This document shows, piece by piece, positions 29,366-41,500 of a stretch of DNA of 64,000 bases (positions are counted from its first letter, which is position 1; every line of letters begins with the position of its first letter). The position numbers were made by a program, and so were the translations under genes. Below the pieces are notes generated by a model. That model had not been told where the DNA came from. It worked only from the letters and a program-made list of their open reading frames with translations, and did no database searches. Origin of the DNA: Symbiodinium natans (taxonomy: Eukaryota > Sar > Dinophyceae > Suessiales > Symbiodiniaceae); the NCBI GenBank assembly GCA_905221605.1, contig CAJNDS010000169.1, positions 739,001 through 803,000 on the forward strand. The letters are read 5' to 3'.

Positions 29366-30672
29366 CTAGTAAGACATCAGCACCGCGACCGAGGTTTGAG
29401 GGAATGGAGTTCGATGGTCTGCGGTGGAAGATGATGTCAGCAGGCGCCTTCTCAGAAGGGGCACCTGAGATTCTGCGGTGTCGGACGGAGAGTTGAGGAT
29501 TTGTTGGGCTGAAGGTTTCCGAGTTTGGGGCAATCATGATTACGGCTTCGAGTCCTCTGTAGGCTGAGTGGGAGACTTGTAGTTTCCCTTACTGGGATGA
29601 AAAGGACCCAATTTACGAACATCTTTCACAGGGTTGAAAGGGAGCCAACCAGGTCAAGTTTGAAGGCAACTGGTCGGAGAGCCACCCCCTCTCACGGTCT
29701 ACACCCCAAACCCGCAACCCCCACCCCCCTTTCAGCAGGTGATGAACCCTCGGCTTCGTCGCAAAGCCAGGCTTGGAATGGGTTGTACAAACTTCGGGTT
29801 CAAGTTTCAGTGCTTACGTATGACAGTTCCCCAATAAGGGTACCGCCCATCAGTCAGAGAATCCCCTCTGCATATACTGTCCTCAAGAGCGGTTGTCCTA
29901 GCTTGTGTTTCTTGGAGTTGGCCGCCTGAAACAGGCAACGTTAGTCAGGGGTTTGAGGTATTGGGCCCCTACTGTACGGCACGGCAAAGAATGAATTGTT
30001 GTCGGCCAGGCGCTCATGACGCTGAGCGAGGACGATCGCGTCCTGGCCACGAAGTACGAGTCCGAAGGTCCAACATGCCCTCATAACCCATACAAGCATA
30101 TATATATATACATATATATATATAGATATGTACACATACACATATATGCATATGTATGAATACATATTTTGTTTTTTCTACCTGGGCTTGGGGCCCAGGA
30201 CCTGAAGTCAGCGAAAGACTCCACAGCCCCGAAGGTTCGAGTTCCCTTCCACCCCCCTTTCACCCTCCGCTGCGAAGGTGGTATGGGCCTCTGCCTGAGT
30301 CGGGCCTGGACGGTCCCGGCCCAGTCCTCAGCCATGAGATTTGGTTCGGGGTAGTTGTGGTTTAGGCAATTTCGGGAAGGGCCCGAGTTCAGCACCACAA
30401 GGCGTCGTTAGCTCATGCTGTGGGGTGCTGTGTGTGACGTTGTTAGTCTCGCAAGACTGCTTCAACTTATCGGTAAGGAACTATCGTGAGTCAGTGTCCC
30501 AAAAGCACTCCCTGCAAACGGAGCCTCATGTCCCAAGATACCCATTCTAAGTCAACACGCCCCTGCATCACAAGGGCCACAGCCCTAAACTAAGTCCTCA
30601 ACCCCCTATAGCATGGGCAGCCTGAGGATGAACTTCGAGCAGAAGCTCGAAGCATTCTCCGGACAATGGCTG
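29366..30672 (+). CDS. exon cluster, unrecognised gene(s)
   Basis: Candidates: about 29366-29495 (FEGMEFDGLRWKMMSAGAFS, ending RCRTES stop), 30010-30067 (ALMTLSEDDRVLATKYESE, then GTCCAA), about 30198-30350 (VRVPFHPPFTLRCEGGMGLC, LSRAWTVPAQSSAMRFGSG, then GTAGTT) and 30612-30672 (MGSLRMNFEQKLEAFSGQWL, then GTGAGG). A TA microsatellite lies at 30095-30150. Each island has AG before it and a GT donor or stop after it. Product not recognised; more than one gene is possible. Confidence 0.45.
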
Positions 30673-31190
30673 GTGAGGCTGAGGCCGCAGTTCAGAGTTT
30701 AGGGCAGAGGGGTGCTCATTTTGGTTGGTGTCCCAATGCCTTGCGATAAAGTCGAGCTGGGGTTCCTCTGCAGACAGGTCCTCTTATGTAGTGGCACTTT
30801 GTTAGAGCTCGTGTCCTTTATAGCAGTGATGTGTGGAGGCCCGAATTTCTGCGATCGGTCAAGGTCCCGTTAGCAACTTCTGTGGCACTTATACTTCGGT
30901 TTCAGGGTTTCTGGTCTAAGGTGGTTCGATAGAGACACTAAAGCTTAGACCCAAAGCCCTTATAAGAGGAAGCTCCATCCGCAATTTGCATCCTCAGGTT
31001 GGGTTCCATTGTAGTCCTGTTCTTTGGTTTTGCCTATAGAAATACTATATTTTCTTCCATCTGGAGTTTGGGGTAGGTTGTTCTAAGGGAGCCTTTTGAA
31101 CAAAAAGGCGATTTGTGCAAGTTGAACACCCTGCGCAGTTTCCTGGGTGCGTACTGCTCAGGGTGATAGGCGGCGTGCGTTGATGGCCAG

Positions 31191-31515
31191 GAGGGCGATG
31201 CCGAGCGCATGGAAGACTCCATGCTGCGGTCAGACAAGGTAAACGCGCGCGCCTTGGAACTGCTGGCACCACGGAGATTGTGACTTGCAAGTTGCAAGTT
31301 CAGTCTGTTTTTTTGCGGCTTGTTTCCTTCAGCCCCCCCATACATAATTGATTAGAGTCGGGTTTGCCCACAACTTGGGCGGCCTGTCTATTTTCAAAGC
31401 CGAGAGTGAGGCCCTTGTGCCTGCACACGCAGGCAAACGCAACGCAGACAAGACTTGGTTTGGAGCTTCGCAGACTCCCACGAACCGTAGCAAGCAGGAG
31501 TTCGAGAGCTACACT
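31191..31515 (+). CDS. two putative exons, unrecognised
   Basis: Exon 31191-31238 follows ATGGCCAG, reads EGDAERMEDSMLRSDK and ends at a consensus GTAAAC. Exon 31433-31515 follows CACACGCAG, reads KRNADKTWFGASQTPTNRSK and EFESYT, and ends at GTGAGC. Splice signals are good on all four borders. Confidence 0.5.
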
Positions 31516-32119
31516 GTGAGCACCAGATCCCTTACGAGGCCTTGAAGCCTTGTCTTGAAGACTATAAACCCTAAACGGCCAGCTGTGCAATCCTTCCTAA
31601 GCCACTACTAGAATGTGTTGGTACGTGGTGCTGGCTTCATCGTTCCGATGTTTAAGGGACCAAAAACATCAAAGGACTAAACCTCGAACTCCCCCTAAGG
31701 CCTTCGAACCAGGATGGCTTATCATCACCTACGTTCCCTTAAAACCACCCTATATGAGCCAATCCTAAACCCGCTCTCTCCCCCTTTGCAAAGACCCCAA
31801 ACCCTAAACCCGAATATACTGTTATACATTTTGTATACTTTTCAATTTTTATCCTTGTAACTGAACCAGGTACCTTGGGATGAGCTCCAGTCACAGCTCG
31901 GCACGGGCGAGGCAGGAGATGGCTGGGTTTGTGGTTATTTGGTGCCAACTTGGAAGAATTCCTTAAATTCCCCTACTAGGTCGAGAGAGTAGTGAGATTG
32001 TGAGACAGGGTCTTGCTACTGTTTCTAAGAGACGTATGTCATTATTGTCAACCAATTTTTCTTGAGGAGAGGGGTTTGAGTTTAGGCCAGTGTTGGTGTT
32101 CTTTAGAATGTTTTTTTGT

Positions 32120-32715
32120 GCTCGCCCGCGAGTTTGCAGCCGGATGGCAACACGGGGAGGCAGACCAAGCATATCAGCTTCCCAGAATGTTTAGCGCTTG
32201 CGAGCTTACAGGGCTCATTCTCGGGCCTCCACTGCAACCATCATGCGGTTGACACCTTGCAGCCTTGCCCATGGGACGTCTCTACTTGATGCAGGGGCAT
32301 CTGTCACGCCAGTTTGTATGGAGCACTTGGTGCTGGCTGTAGAACTTCACACACCATCAATTTTCAGCGGCGCGACAATTTCCAAAAGTAAGTAGTATAC
32401 ATATACATATGCATGTAGACGTTCTTAGGCAGAGAGAGATGCAGGATTGCTTACACCCCGTTACTTTCAGCTGCGATTCCTGAACATCGAAATCGCCAAC
32501 GTTCCCCAACCTACAGCTCGACACCTCAAACCACATGAATGGAGTGCCCCAGCACGACAGTTTGTGTTCCTGGAAGTGAGCAAACAAACGGCGCTCCCAA
32601 CATCCTCAGATCATCAACCCATGACCCCTCCCGATCAGCTGGGCGCTGCGGAGAAAGCAGCGATGCTCCTTCATGCCGCCGACATCGCTGAAGAGCGCGA
32701 GGCGGATAGTAGAGG
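32120..32715 (+). CDS. two putative exons, unrecognised
   Basis: Island about 32120-32258 reads REFAAGWQHGEADQAYQLPR then MFSACELTGLILGPPL. Exon 32471 to 32575 follows TTACTTTCAG and reads LRFLNIEIANVPQPTARHLK then PHEWSAPARQFVFLE; it can stop at GTGAGC, or the frame can run on to about 32715 (LGAAEKAAMLLHAADIAEER). No domain is recognised. Confidence 0.45.
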
Positions 32716-32998
32716 GGGTTCGGCTTCTCAGTGTGCAGTAGTTTGTCGAATCTCAACAATACGAAATCTAAAGGTACAGAGGAGAGATGGTTAAAACGCG
32801 GCAGTCTTCAATCACCTGGTGATCGGAGAAAAAAGGTGCCCTTATGGAAAAAGCATCATAGATTCGCAGCCTCAAGTCTGCCCAGTGTCGTTGCAACGAC
32901 CTTGGGGTCTGGTCGGGTTTCAGCATCTGATTCGGGCTCCCGACGCAATTGTTTGGGGTTGATAGTTTAGATCATCGGTCTCTTGTCGCGGTCTTTTT

Positions 32999-33095
32999 TG
33001 GTAGATCCTTTATCGTCTAGCGTACCAGAAAGGGCACATGAAGTTTTGGTAGATCCTTAATCGTCTAGGGCACCAGAAAGAGCACATGAAGTACA
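32999..33095. repeat. 48-bp tandem duplication
   Basis: GGTAGATCCTTNATCGTCTA and the following ACCAGAAAG(G/A)(G/A)CACATGAAGT occur twice in a row, with four differences. Confidence 0.85.
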
Positions 33096-33444
33096 TAATA
33101 CCACTGCTTACACTCTCCCTTTTGAACTACCTCATCGCAGCTTGCGGCGGATCCTGTCGGCTGAAAAACAGGTTGACCCCCAGACTGTGTTCAGCTTGCA
33201 TTTTTACACCCGAGCCATGACCCGATAACTACAGCGCAGAGGACCTGACATGTAATTCTCTATCTCTTCTCTTTAAGACATGTAGAAATGCTTGAGAAAA
33301 CAAGTCTGGGATGTATAGACTCCAGCAGCAGTAGAAATAGTAGAAAGTAGAATCCAGGCCCCAATCTTAGATCTTCCCTTCTTTGGTTTAGGGTTTAGCG
33401 GGGGTGGTTTACGGTTCGAAGGGATAGCAACTCCTCCTCCTCAG

Positions 33445-34365
33445 GCGGTGATGCGCAACACCTGGAGCGACATCGCCCTCCCGGACTTGCTTGCGGGCCC
33501 TGATGAGGGTGATGTGGGGGTTGTTTAGTTTTGAACCACACGCCCCAAAAAACGCAGTTCAGGGCTTAGGAGTCAGGCTTAAGTTCACCCCGAGGCATGT
33601 TCCAAACCTTGCAAGGACCCTAATCGAACTGGTCCTGGAGCCCTCAATGATAGAATGCCCTAAACAAGCGAGCTGCTCCCGCGTCCTGTGTTGCGTAGGC
33701 CTTTTTCCCCGAGCACTTCCTGAGTTGAAAGTTGGGCTTTCACCAGTTGTTCGTTGAAAGGTTGTCGGTGATCAGGCTTCGTGCTACGGTGTCTAGCCAT
33801 AGCCAAGTGCGATGCCAGGAGTTTCACGGGGGAGAGATGAGCAACGCGGAGCTTGTCGAGCGCCTGGAGCGGCAGTTCGCCGCGTCTGCAGCCCCAGCTG
33901 TTCGGTCTTTGCGGGCAGAAAAAAGCTCGTGAGTCCCAAGATGTTTCTGTGGGCTTTTCCTGCGGTCCTACAGGGCCTGAGGTTTTCTGGCTGGCGGGGA
34001 TGCCAGAAGAAGCTGCCAGAAAGCAGCTGGCCCTTCTCAGGTCTGGGCTGGGGTACCTTTTGGGTCCTGAAGCACCTAGAACCCGAGTTGTTACTAGACC
34101 TTATCCCCAACAAACCCTAATCCTTGAGGACCACATGAACCCAAAATTGGTGTTAGATGCCCTATACGTACTACAATCCCTATCGAGGCATATGGACCAT
34201 AAACCCTCTTACATTCATTGGGTCCCCAAGGATTGCACGAGCCTTATGATTATGAATTATGAAGGCTTCCTGCTGGTGCCTTTTGTGGCCCGGCTCTGAG
34301 GCAACTGGTGAAGTCGGCGGAGGTCCGGATCCGACACCGGAAGGACCAGAAGGAGGCTGGAGTGG
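33445..34365 (+). CDS. four-exon cluster, unrecognised gene
   Basis: Exons: 33445-33508 (AVMRNTWSDIALPDLLAGPD, then GTGATG), 33819-33928 (EMSNAELVERLERQFAASAA and PAVRSLRAEKS, then GTGAGT), 33974-34040 (PEVFWLAGMPEEAARKQLAL, then GTCTGG) and 34265-34365 (LRQLVKSAEVRIRHRKDQKE, then GTATAG). The last two agree in phase (2/1). The join 33928 to 33974 does not. A family E element lies inside the intron 34041-34264. The protein is charged and helix-prone. Product unknown. Confidence 0.5.
34122..34231. mobile_element. introner-like MITE, family E, copy without telomeric core
   Basis: Inverted ends CCTTG(A/G)GGACC across 110 bp, with CATATGGACCATA shared with the copy at 22193. The 102 bp between CTTGAG and GATTGC (GA at the start, AG at the end) could be excised in frame, but coding evidence favours a larger intron (34041-34264) that contains the element. 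Confidence 0.7.
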
Positions 34366-34715
34366 GTATAGGGTTGAAGGTTTAGGGTTTTGGGTTTAGT
34401 GGGTTTAGGGGGACTTTAAAGAGGTTCGGCATTAAGGGGACAAGGTTTTCAGGAGGGCTTTTCGGTATTCTCGCCTCATGGAATTCAGGGTTTTGGGTCA
34501 GTCTTGGTCGTGAAGTCCTTGAACCATCTGGAGGCATGTCGCTGTAGCCACTGGGCTGGCAGCCGTCGCAACTTGCTTTGTGGCAGCCTTCCCCCATATG
34601 GAGGTAATACTGTAAACCCCAGCACCCCAAAACCCCAAAACCCCCAAACCCCAAAACCCCAAAACACTCTAGCCCCTAAGAGACGAAAGCTCCAACTTGG
34701 CGCCCTCGGCGCAAG

Positions 34716-34943
34716 GCTCCTCCGAAGCCCGCGCCGGCGGAGCAGGCGCTTGCCAAGGTAGTTTGCTTTTTGCGGTTGGGGTTTTAAGGTTTTGGTTGTA
34801 GGGTGTTTGGGTTCCGGGCTTAAGGAAAGTTTAGGATAGGACTTTGAGAAGGTTCAGGTTTGGGGGCTTTGGATGGGAGTTTGTGTGGGATGCTCTTTCA
34901 CAAGGATGGCGAACGAGGCATCATGAACTCTGGGGGTCCGAGG
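34716..34943 (+). CDS. two small putative exons, unrecognised
   Basis: Exon 34716-34757 follows GGCGCAAG and reads APPKPAPAEQALAK up to GTAGTT. Exon about 34909-34943 follows TTCACAAG and reads DGERGIMNSG up to GTCCGA. Confidence 0.35.
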
Positions 34944-35591
34944 AGTAGGCGTCCGAAACAGGTTCCTGAAGTCTTGCAGCCCTAAACCCGGAGTTTCCGG
35001 AAGCCGCGGTTGAGGTACTGCCATGTCCAGTGTGAGGCATCATGCTTGTGTCATCTTGTCTAGTTCGTGCATCGCTGTGCTTCCGGCCCAAGACTGAGCC
35101 AGACTAGTGGTCGCAGCAAGCGGCAGAAGACTCGAACACCCACAATCCAACTCCAAGACGGGTTGTGTGACATTCTCTCTACCCACACATTCGCATGCAT
35201 TAGCTCTGGAGGAGCTGGGTCAGCCCCAACCCCCACCAGCCCCACAAAACCCTCGAAGCGGCCACGAAACCCTTCTTGGGGCATGGTTCCTAGTCCAGAG
35301 CCATGTACCTCTGGGTCTTCCCGAATCGGGACTATGCCATCGGAGCCATCTCAGGCCTGAGGTTGCACGGTATGGTATTTGTAAAGGTTGTCATCGGTAG
35401 GGTAACTTTATGAACGCAGCCGGAGTAACTCATTTGGGGTGCTTGTGACCCCACTTAGAACTACTCATGAATGTAAACATTATCGACATAACGTTGATGT
35501 GCGTTGCATGCACGGTTTCCCTGTATCCTGCTGCTAGCCGTTGCCAGCTTTAGGTCCCGACTGCTTGCAGTTTGCTCTTTTATGTTTTCAG
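34944..35591. other. mixed DNA upstream of the carrier gene
   Basis: Two overlapping + frames at 35067-35400 are rich in Ser and Pro (SAPTPTSPTKPSKRPRNPS or LEELGQPQPPPAPQNPRSG). One may be a disordered exon, but third-position bias does not decide. No other feature is supported. Confidence 0.3.
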
Positions 35592-38500
35592 AATGATCTT
35601 CAGAATGTTGGGGCAGGCGTCGTGGCATCGTGCGCTGCAGTTGGCCTCTCCCATCCGATTGAGTGGCGCGGCTCTCTACATTCGGTTTCAAACCAGAAGC
35701 CCCAAAGCTTGAAACTTGCCTCCCCAAGCAAATCGCAACTCCCGCTTCAGGCCCCTGACTAGGAGGAGTCTCCAATCGGTTCAGAACACGCTGACCAGGA
35801 ACAGTCGGAATATTGGACGGGTCCTGTTTTTGCCTTCGTTGCTTTCGGAAGAGAGTCCATGGATTCTCCTGTACCAAACGAGCCGGGGTCCAAACCACCA
35901 GTCTACTCAGAGTCTCTTAAAGAAGTCAACTGTGCTTCCATTCTGGGGCCTTTCGTGCCGGAGTTGCCCGTGCCACTTTACAAGGCGACTGAGCTCCTAC
36001 TTGGTGTGAGGCCCCTGTTCCTTTCTTAATATTTGAAAGGAAGTAACTCCCAGAGTTTTCCAAGATTTTCCAAGCTGGCTCTTGGATCGTCAGCAGCCGC
36101 GTATGTAGAGTTCCTGATGCCCTAAACCCCAAACTCGAAGCCCTAGGCCTTCTGACCTAAGCTCTAAACCCTAGCTGTTGTTGAACGTCTCGGCCTCTGA
36201 GGGCCGTGAAGGTGCGAATGCAGACAGCCCAGCACCTGGAGCCGGGTGCCGTGTTCTGGGCGGCAGACAGGGTGAAGGGTTAGTGGGTTGTACGGATTTG
36301 CCTTCAGCCTGCACCAACAGACCGACGTTAAGAATCAATGCGGGTCCCGGAGCAATGAGGTGGATGGCAGGACCGGAAACGTAAATCTGAGGCCCATCTA
36401 ATAAACCTGGAGGGCATGGATTCAGCCCTTGCAAGGGATCCTACTCATGGTCTTGTGCCTCCAGCGCTTTGTTCTAGGCATCCACTTCTTTCGGCCGACT
36501 GGCGGGCCTGCTGCGGAGGCAGGCTTGCCAGGTCTCTGCCTATAATTGCACAGCAGTGCTAACAAAGCAGCTGGCCGAGCTTTGCAAAACGAGTCGGCTA
36601 ATGTGACTGTAGGAGTGAAACTGGTTGTGCTTAATTAATCTAGAAAACATGAGACACAGTCGCAAGGAATCTTCAATCAAGAATTCTGCTGGAGAGGCCC
36701 TACTACGGCGTCGGCCCTCACCTCGTGCAGGAGCCCTTTCTCACTCACACTTCAAAACTTTAGGCGTTATCGGGATGAGCACAGCGTTCTCTGAGACAAG
36801 ATTCACTGCCATGCCTTCCAGCCACAAAACCAACCCTGCTGTCAAGTCTCCTTGTTGGCGATCAATTCCATGATGAGAATCATTGTAAAGCCATGTAGCA
36901 TTTAAGGGCTTAGTTGTGGTTGAGATGCAGGGCTGCAAGGCTACCAAAATCTCAAAAGCCATGTATGCTGTTTGGACTCGGAATAAGCCACTGCGCGACG
37001 ATTCATCTCTTCACTCCCGAGGAAAGACGTATGCGTTGGCGAGTCCTTTCCTGCCCTGTCAGTACATGCTGCTGAACTCCGTGCGCTTCGGGTCATTCCA
37101 AGCTGCCCAGGCACATGTGGTTGCTTCACAGGATTGAGGTCATTTTGCTGCCCAGCTTCCGGCGTGTCTCTTGCGCGGATGTTTCCCTCTTGGGGCATCA
37201 CCCAGAACCCAAACCCGAGCACCCCAAGCCAGGGCTGAATTCTCGACCCCATGATGTTTGCAAAAATTGTGAGACCTTGTTTGGGTTCTGGCAAGGGGTA
37301 TCTTCAACGAAGAGCTGGCGAGAGGCCACTGTGGCTTTCCGAGGCTGACTGGTATCAGGCTTTCTTGCGGGTTGGTGCAGCCTTCGTCTTGGCAGGGGCT
37401 AAGTAACTAGTGAGATTGGCAGTACAAGGCTTCGTGAATTGCGTTCACGACAGGGATCTATATAGAATCTTTTTGCGCCTGAAACCTGTACAGGTTCACT
37501 GGTTGCAGGACAGGCTCAAGCGAGACGGCGCTCCGGTCTCGTAGTCAGCACCCTCCTAGAACATTCTTTCGGAAGCTCACTGGGGCATGTTTGAAGTCCA
37601 AGGTGCGGAACGTGGCCTTTGTCTGCTCACCTGAAAAAAGTGGAAGTGGAAGTGTAAGTGTAAGCGTAAGTGTAAGTGTATGTGTGTGTGTGTGCGGAGT
37701 CCATTTTAGCTGGCCATCATCTCTGATATTCGTAGAGACAACTGCCGCATACGCAAGGCATGGATCCATCTCACATGCTTGTCTTTCTGGCGTTGCACGA
37801 GGCAATCCGGCAGTGCCAGTCTCATGCTCAAGGTTGCAAGATTTCCGGCATGCCCACTGCGTACTCCAAAGACGACTAGGCAACGCAGCCAGCCATGCGA
37901 GGTGTCATCGCCCACACAGCTCCTCGTCGCTGCTCCATTCTCTTGCGCGGACTCACATCCCACGCTCGATCAGCCCACATGCCTCTGTTGAAGGCATCGT
38001 TTACAAGCACGGCTCTGCAGCCGCGTGATCCATCGACTGGATCTAGAGAAAACCAACGAGTTTCGATCTTCGAAGCCCTTCGTCGACCTGAGGACCAAGC
38101 ACGAAAGAAGCAAGCTCGACTCCAAAGACTGAAGGACCATGCGGCTACTTTGGGAGGCAAGTGCTTGGCAGAGGAGTACCAGAACAGCAGGACAAAGGTT
38201 CTTTGGCGGTGCACTTACGGTCACACATGGTACGGGACTCCGAACAATGTTCTGTCAGGCAAGTCTTGGTGCCCTCATTGCAGCTCGAAAGCGCCGGTAG
38301 GGCTGAGGCGCCTCCGCGCCCATGCTGCGACATTGGGTGGTCAATGCTTGGCGACTTCATATGTGAACAACCGCCAGAAAATCTCATGGCAATGCAAGTT
38401 CGGGCATGTGTGGGAAGCAATTCCGAGCAGTGTGCTGCACCAAGGGACTTGGTGCCCGATGTGCGCCCGTCTAGCTCGAAGCAGTCAACCCCAGCAGGCG

Positions 38501-41500
38501 AAACAGCCAAGAGTCATGGTAACTTTGCACCGTTTGCAGCAGCATGCTGTCGCGAAGCGTGGCTCGTGCCTGGCACAGGGGTATGTGAACAGCCACACCA
38601 AAGTACTTTGGCAGTGCGAGCTGGAGCACGAGTGGCATGCTACTCCAAGCAGCGTGTTGCACAAAGGAAGTTGGTGCCCGACTTGTGCTGGCAAAGCGCC
38701 AAAGACCTTGCAGCAGTTGAGAAACCATGCCGAGGCGCTAGGTGGTCGGTGCCTCAGCACAGACTACTCGAACGCTCGTGCACCTTTGAGATGGACCTGC
38801 GCCTTTGGTCATGAATGGCTGGCCTCCGCAAGTTCAATCATGTCACAAAAGACCTGGTGTCCTCATTGCGCGAAGAAAGCGCCCATTGGTCTTGCACGTT
38901 TGCAAGCACATGCCGCATCCCTGGGTGGAAGATGCCTGTCAAGTAAGTATCTGAATAGCTTCAGCATGCTTTTTTGGGAATGCGAACACGGACACACGTG
39001 GAAGGCCTCCGCAGGAAACATTTTACATCGTTCCACTTGGTGTCCACAGTGCGCAGCCTTGACATGGCGGAACGAGTCAGAGGTTCGACAAATCTTGGAA
39101 TCAGTTTTTGTGCCAGCAAAGTTTGACACCATATTTCCGGCTTTCTTACAGGGATTGCAGCTAGATGGCTACAACGCTGCGTTGAACCTTGCTTTCGAGT
39201 ATCACGGTGAGCAACATTACGAACCGGACAGCTATTTCCACTTCGGGGATGTGTCCAAATTCGAGAGGCAGCAAAAGCGGGACTCGCGAAAAGTGCAACT
39301 CTGCGCCCAAGCCGGGGTACGCCTCGTGGTGGTACCTTTTTTCGTGAAGGACAAACACAGTTTTGTACGTTTGGCGCTGCTGCAGTGGTTCTCTGTTTCT
39401 GAAGTGAACCCTGTCATGCTCATGGGCAGGGCGAGGACTGATTCCCTGCTGCTGGATGACGGATACAGTAGAGTGGAAGAGCCCCGCCTGTAGTGCACCT
39501 TCTATGAATTTGTCACTCATCAACGCCTTGGAACGACAAGTCGATTGAGCTACATCAGACGTCTTCTCGTATCGGCTGTTACTGTACCTTTTCAACATTA
39601 GCGTGTTCCGAATGGCAGCAGTGCCCTCAAATCCATCAAGTCAGGTAAAAGACGCAACAGATAGTGAAGATTAAATGGCAGCAGTGCCCTCAAATCCATC
39701 AAGTCAGGTAAAAGACGCAACAGATAGTGAAGATTAATTTGTCAGCTGCTGCTCTCTTAAACGAACAAGTTCCTGCAACACACAGTGGCACATAGATGAT
39801 TCGCAACGACTGCAGTGCCATTGCATCTCAATTCCAATGCCGATACCCCTCCTGCCTGCAGATGAAAAAAGCCTCCCAGTCCAAGAGGAAGGAAAACTTC
39901 GAGTCCAACGAAACACCCGGGAAAACCCGACCTCTTTTCTTGCAGGGCTTGGGAGAGTTTTTCGAGTGCCTTGCATGTTTCTGTGCCGAACTGCAGGTTT
40001 ATTTGTACAAGAGCCTGTTTCTACGGTGTGTGTGTGTGTGTGTGTGTCCGACATGTGTTTGTTGGGCCAAGTCTAGCTGAGCTGTGCTACCTAGCACACG
40101 CATGTTGGCTAGCATCAGCTGCGTACAGCCGACCGAAACCCTTCTTCCCTGAGCCCCACATGAGCCTTGAAATTGTACCGCGTATGCAAAAAAAGTGTTT
40201 CTGCAAAGTCACTTTTCCAGGACTCCAGGACCACTTGGGCTGCGTGAAAAGTCTGCGAAAACCCCGTGAAAATTCGTGAATACTTCTGACAGCGTCATGC
40301 TGACTATTCTTGGCAAAAAAAGCCTCCTTTTTGTATTTGGAACCTCGTTTCTGGCCTCTTTGTTGACCATGTCATTTTTTGCTCTTACCACAGAAGCTCT
40401 CGAGTGCTTCTTTCATTCACACGGCAGACCCAAGTCGTGTTGTAAGCTGTCTTTCGATATTTCGGTGCTGAATTTGTTTTTCCAACGTGCAAGGTTTTTA
40501 TTCTCGGTTCGAGACGTTCATTCAGGCTTGTCGCAAAGATTGGGTTGTGTTGTGCGTTTTTGCCCCGCCAAGTTCTGAAATCATGCCATTGGCATGTCGT
40601 AGCTTAGGCCCCGGGACGGGATGGACAAATTCGGGTCAGACTCGGAGGGGGACCGCAGAAAGCATACTGGCAATTGTTCTGGTGCTTGCGTCGGTTTGAG
40701 CTCTTTGTCGAAGGCAAACTATCGCTGGCCATCTTTGGCCATGCACTGTATGCGGGTGAGCCCAAATATTGCTTAAGTAAGGCGTTCAAAGCGACTTTCG
40801 AGCAACCCAGAGCCCGTCTGAATCCTAAACTCCCAAACCGGAGATGCAGTTAAGAGACCCGAGGATTGAAACTTCAGAGCCTTAAGGCCCAAGCTCTATG
40901 GACCATAAACCCGAATCCTGGAGGTCTTCGGAGCAGGCGTCTTCTCCGGAGTCTGCGTGGCGGCCTCCCTGCATCCGCTCTTCGTGGTGAAGACACATCA
41001 GCAGGCCTCATGGGGTTCAGGGCTTGGGGTTAGAAGGCTTATTTCGGGGTGAACCAGACGGATTTTGGACCTAGTCTGCAGAAAGCTCTTGAAGGTGTTG
41101 GTCTCGGCGGCTGGGACGGTAGGGTCGGGCTGGGCCTGCGCACCGGTGTTCATACCTCTTCGCCCCCCAAACGAATATTTAGGCATCCTGAGTCTCCAAG
41201 CCCTATACCCCCTAAGATCTTATTCCCAAAGCCCAGACTTGAACCCTTGATAACTGGGGGGAGCAGGTCAACCGGCTCTCCACGCCAGAGGCGGCGAAGC
41301 GCCTGTGGCGTGGGGAGGGCCCGGCAGGCGGGTGGTTTAGGGATGTTTAGGGCTTAGGGCTTTTAAGGGGTTTTCGTGTGTGAACATGTTGGCGGTCTCA
41401 TTCCCGGCCAAGGTCTTACGTATGGGTTCGCATGGTATCCACCCTTGAATTCTGGACCCTGGGTCCTAAAGGTATCAGGGCGCTTCCTCCCTGCCAGGTC

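Noticed and set aside
30231-30250. A tRNA T-loop-like GGTTCGAGTTCCC
   Set aside because: No matching acceptor, D-arm or anticodon stem could be folded around it. It lies in an exon-like frame.
34129-34230. The family E copy as a 102-bp GA-AG intron by itself
   Set aside because: It is possible in frame, but the exon at 34265 joins in phase to 34040 with canonical GT-AG borders and stronger coding bias, so the element is more likely nested in that intron.
35763-36003. An 80-codon open frame (EESPIGSEHADQEQ onward) with AG before and GTGTGAG after
   Set aside because: It lies inside the phase-consistent carrier intron 35663-36201 and its third positions are not G/C-biased, so it is probably a chance frame.
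38145-38814. Long alternative frames (121 codons on -, 217 codons on +)
   Set aside because: They are shadows of the zinc-ribbon repeats, whose repeating codon pattern keeps other frames open.
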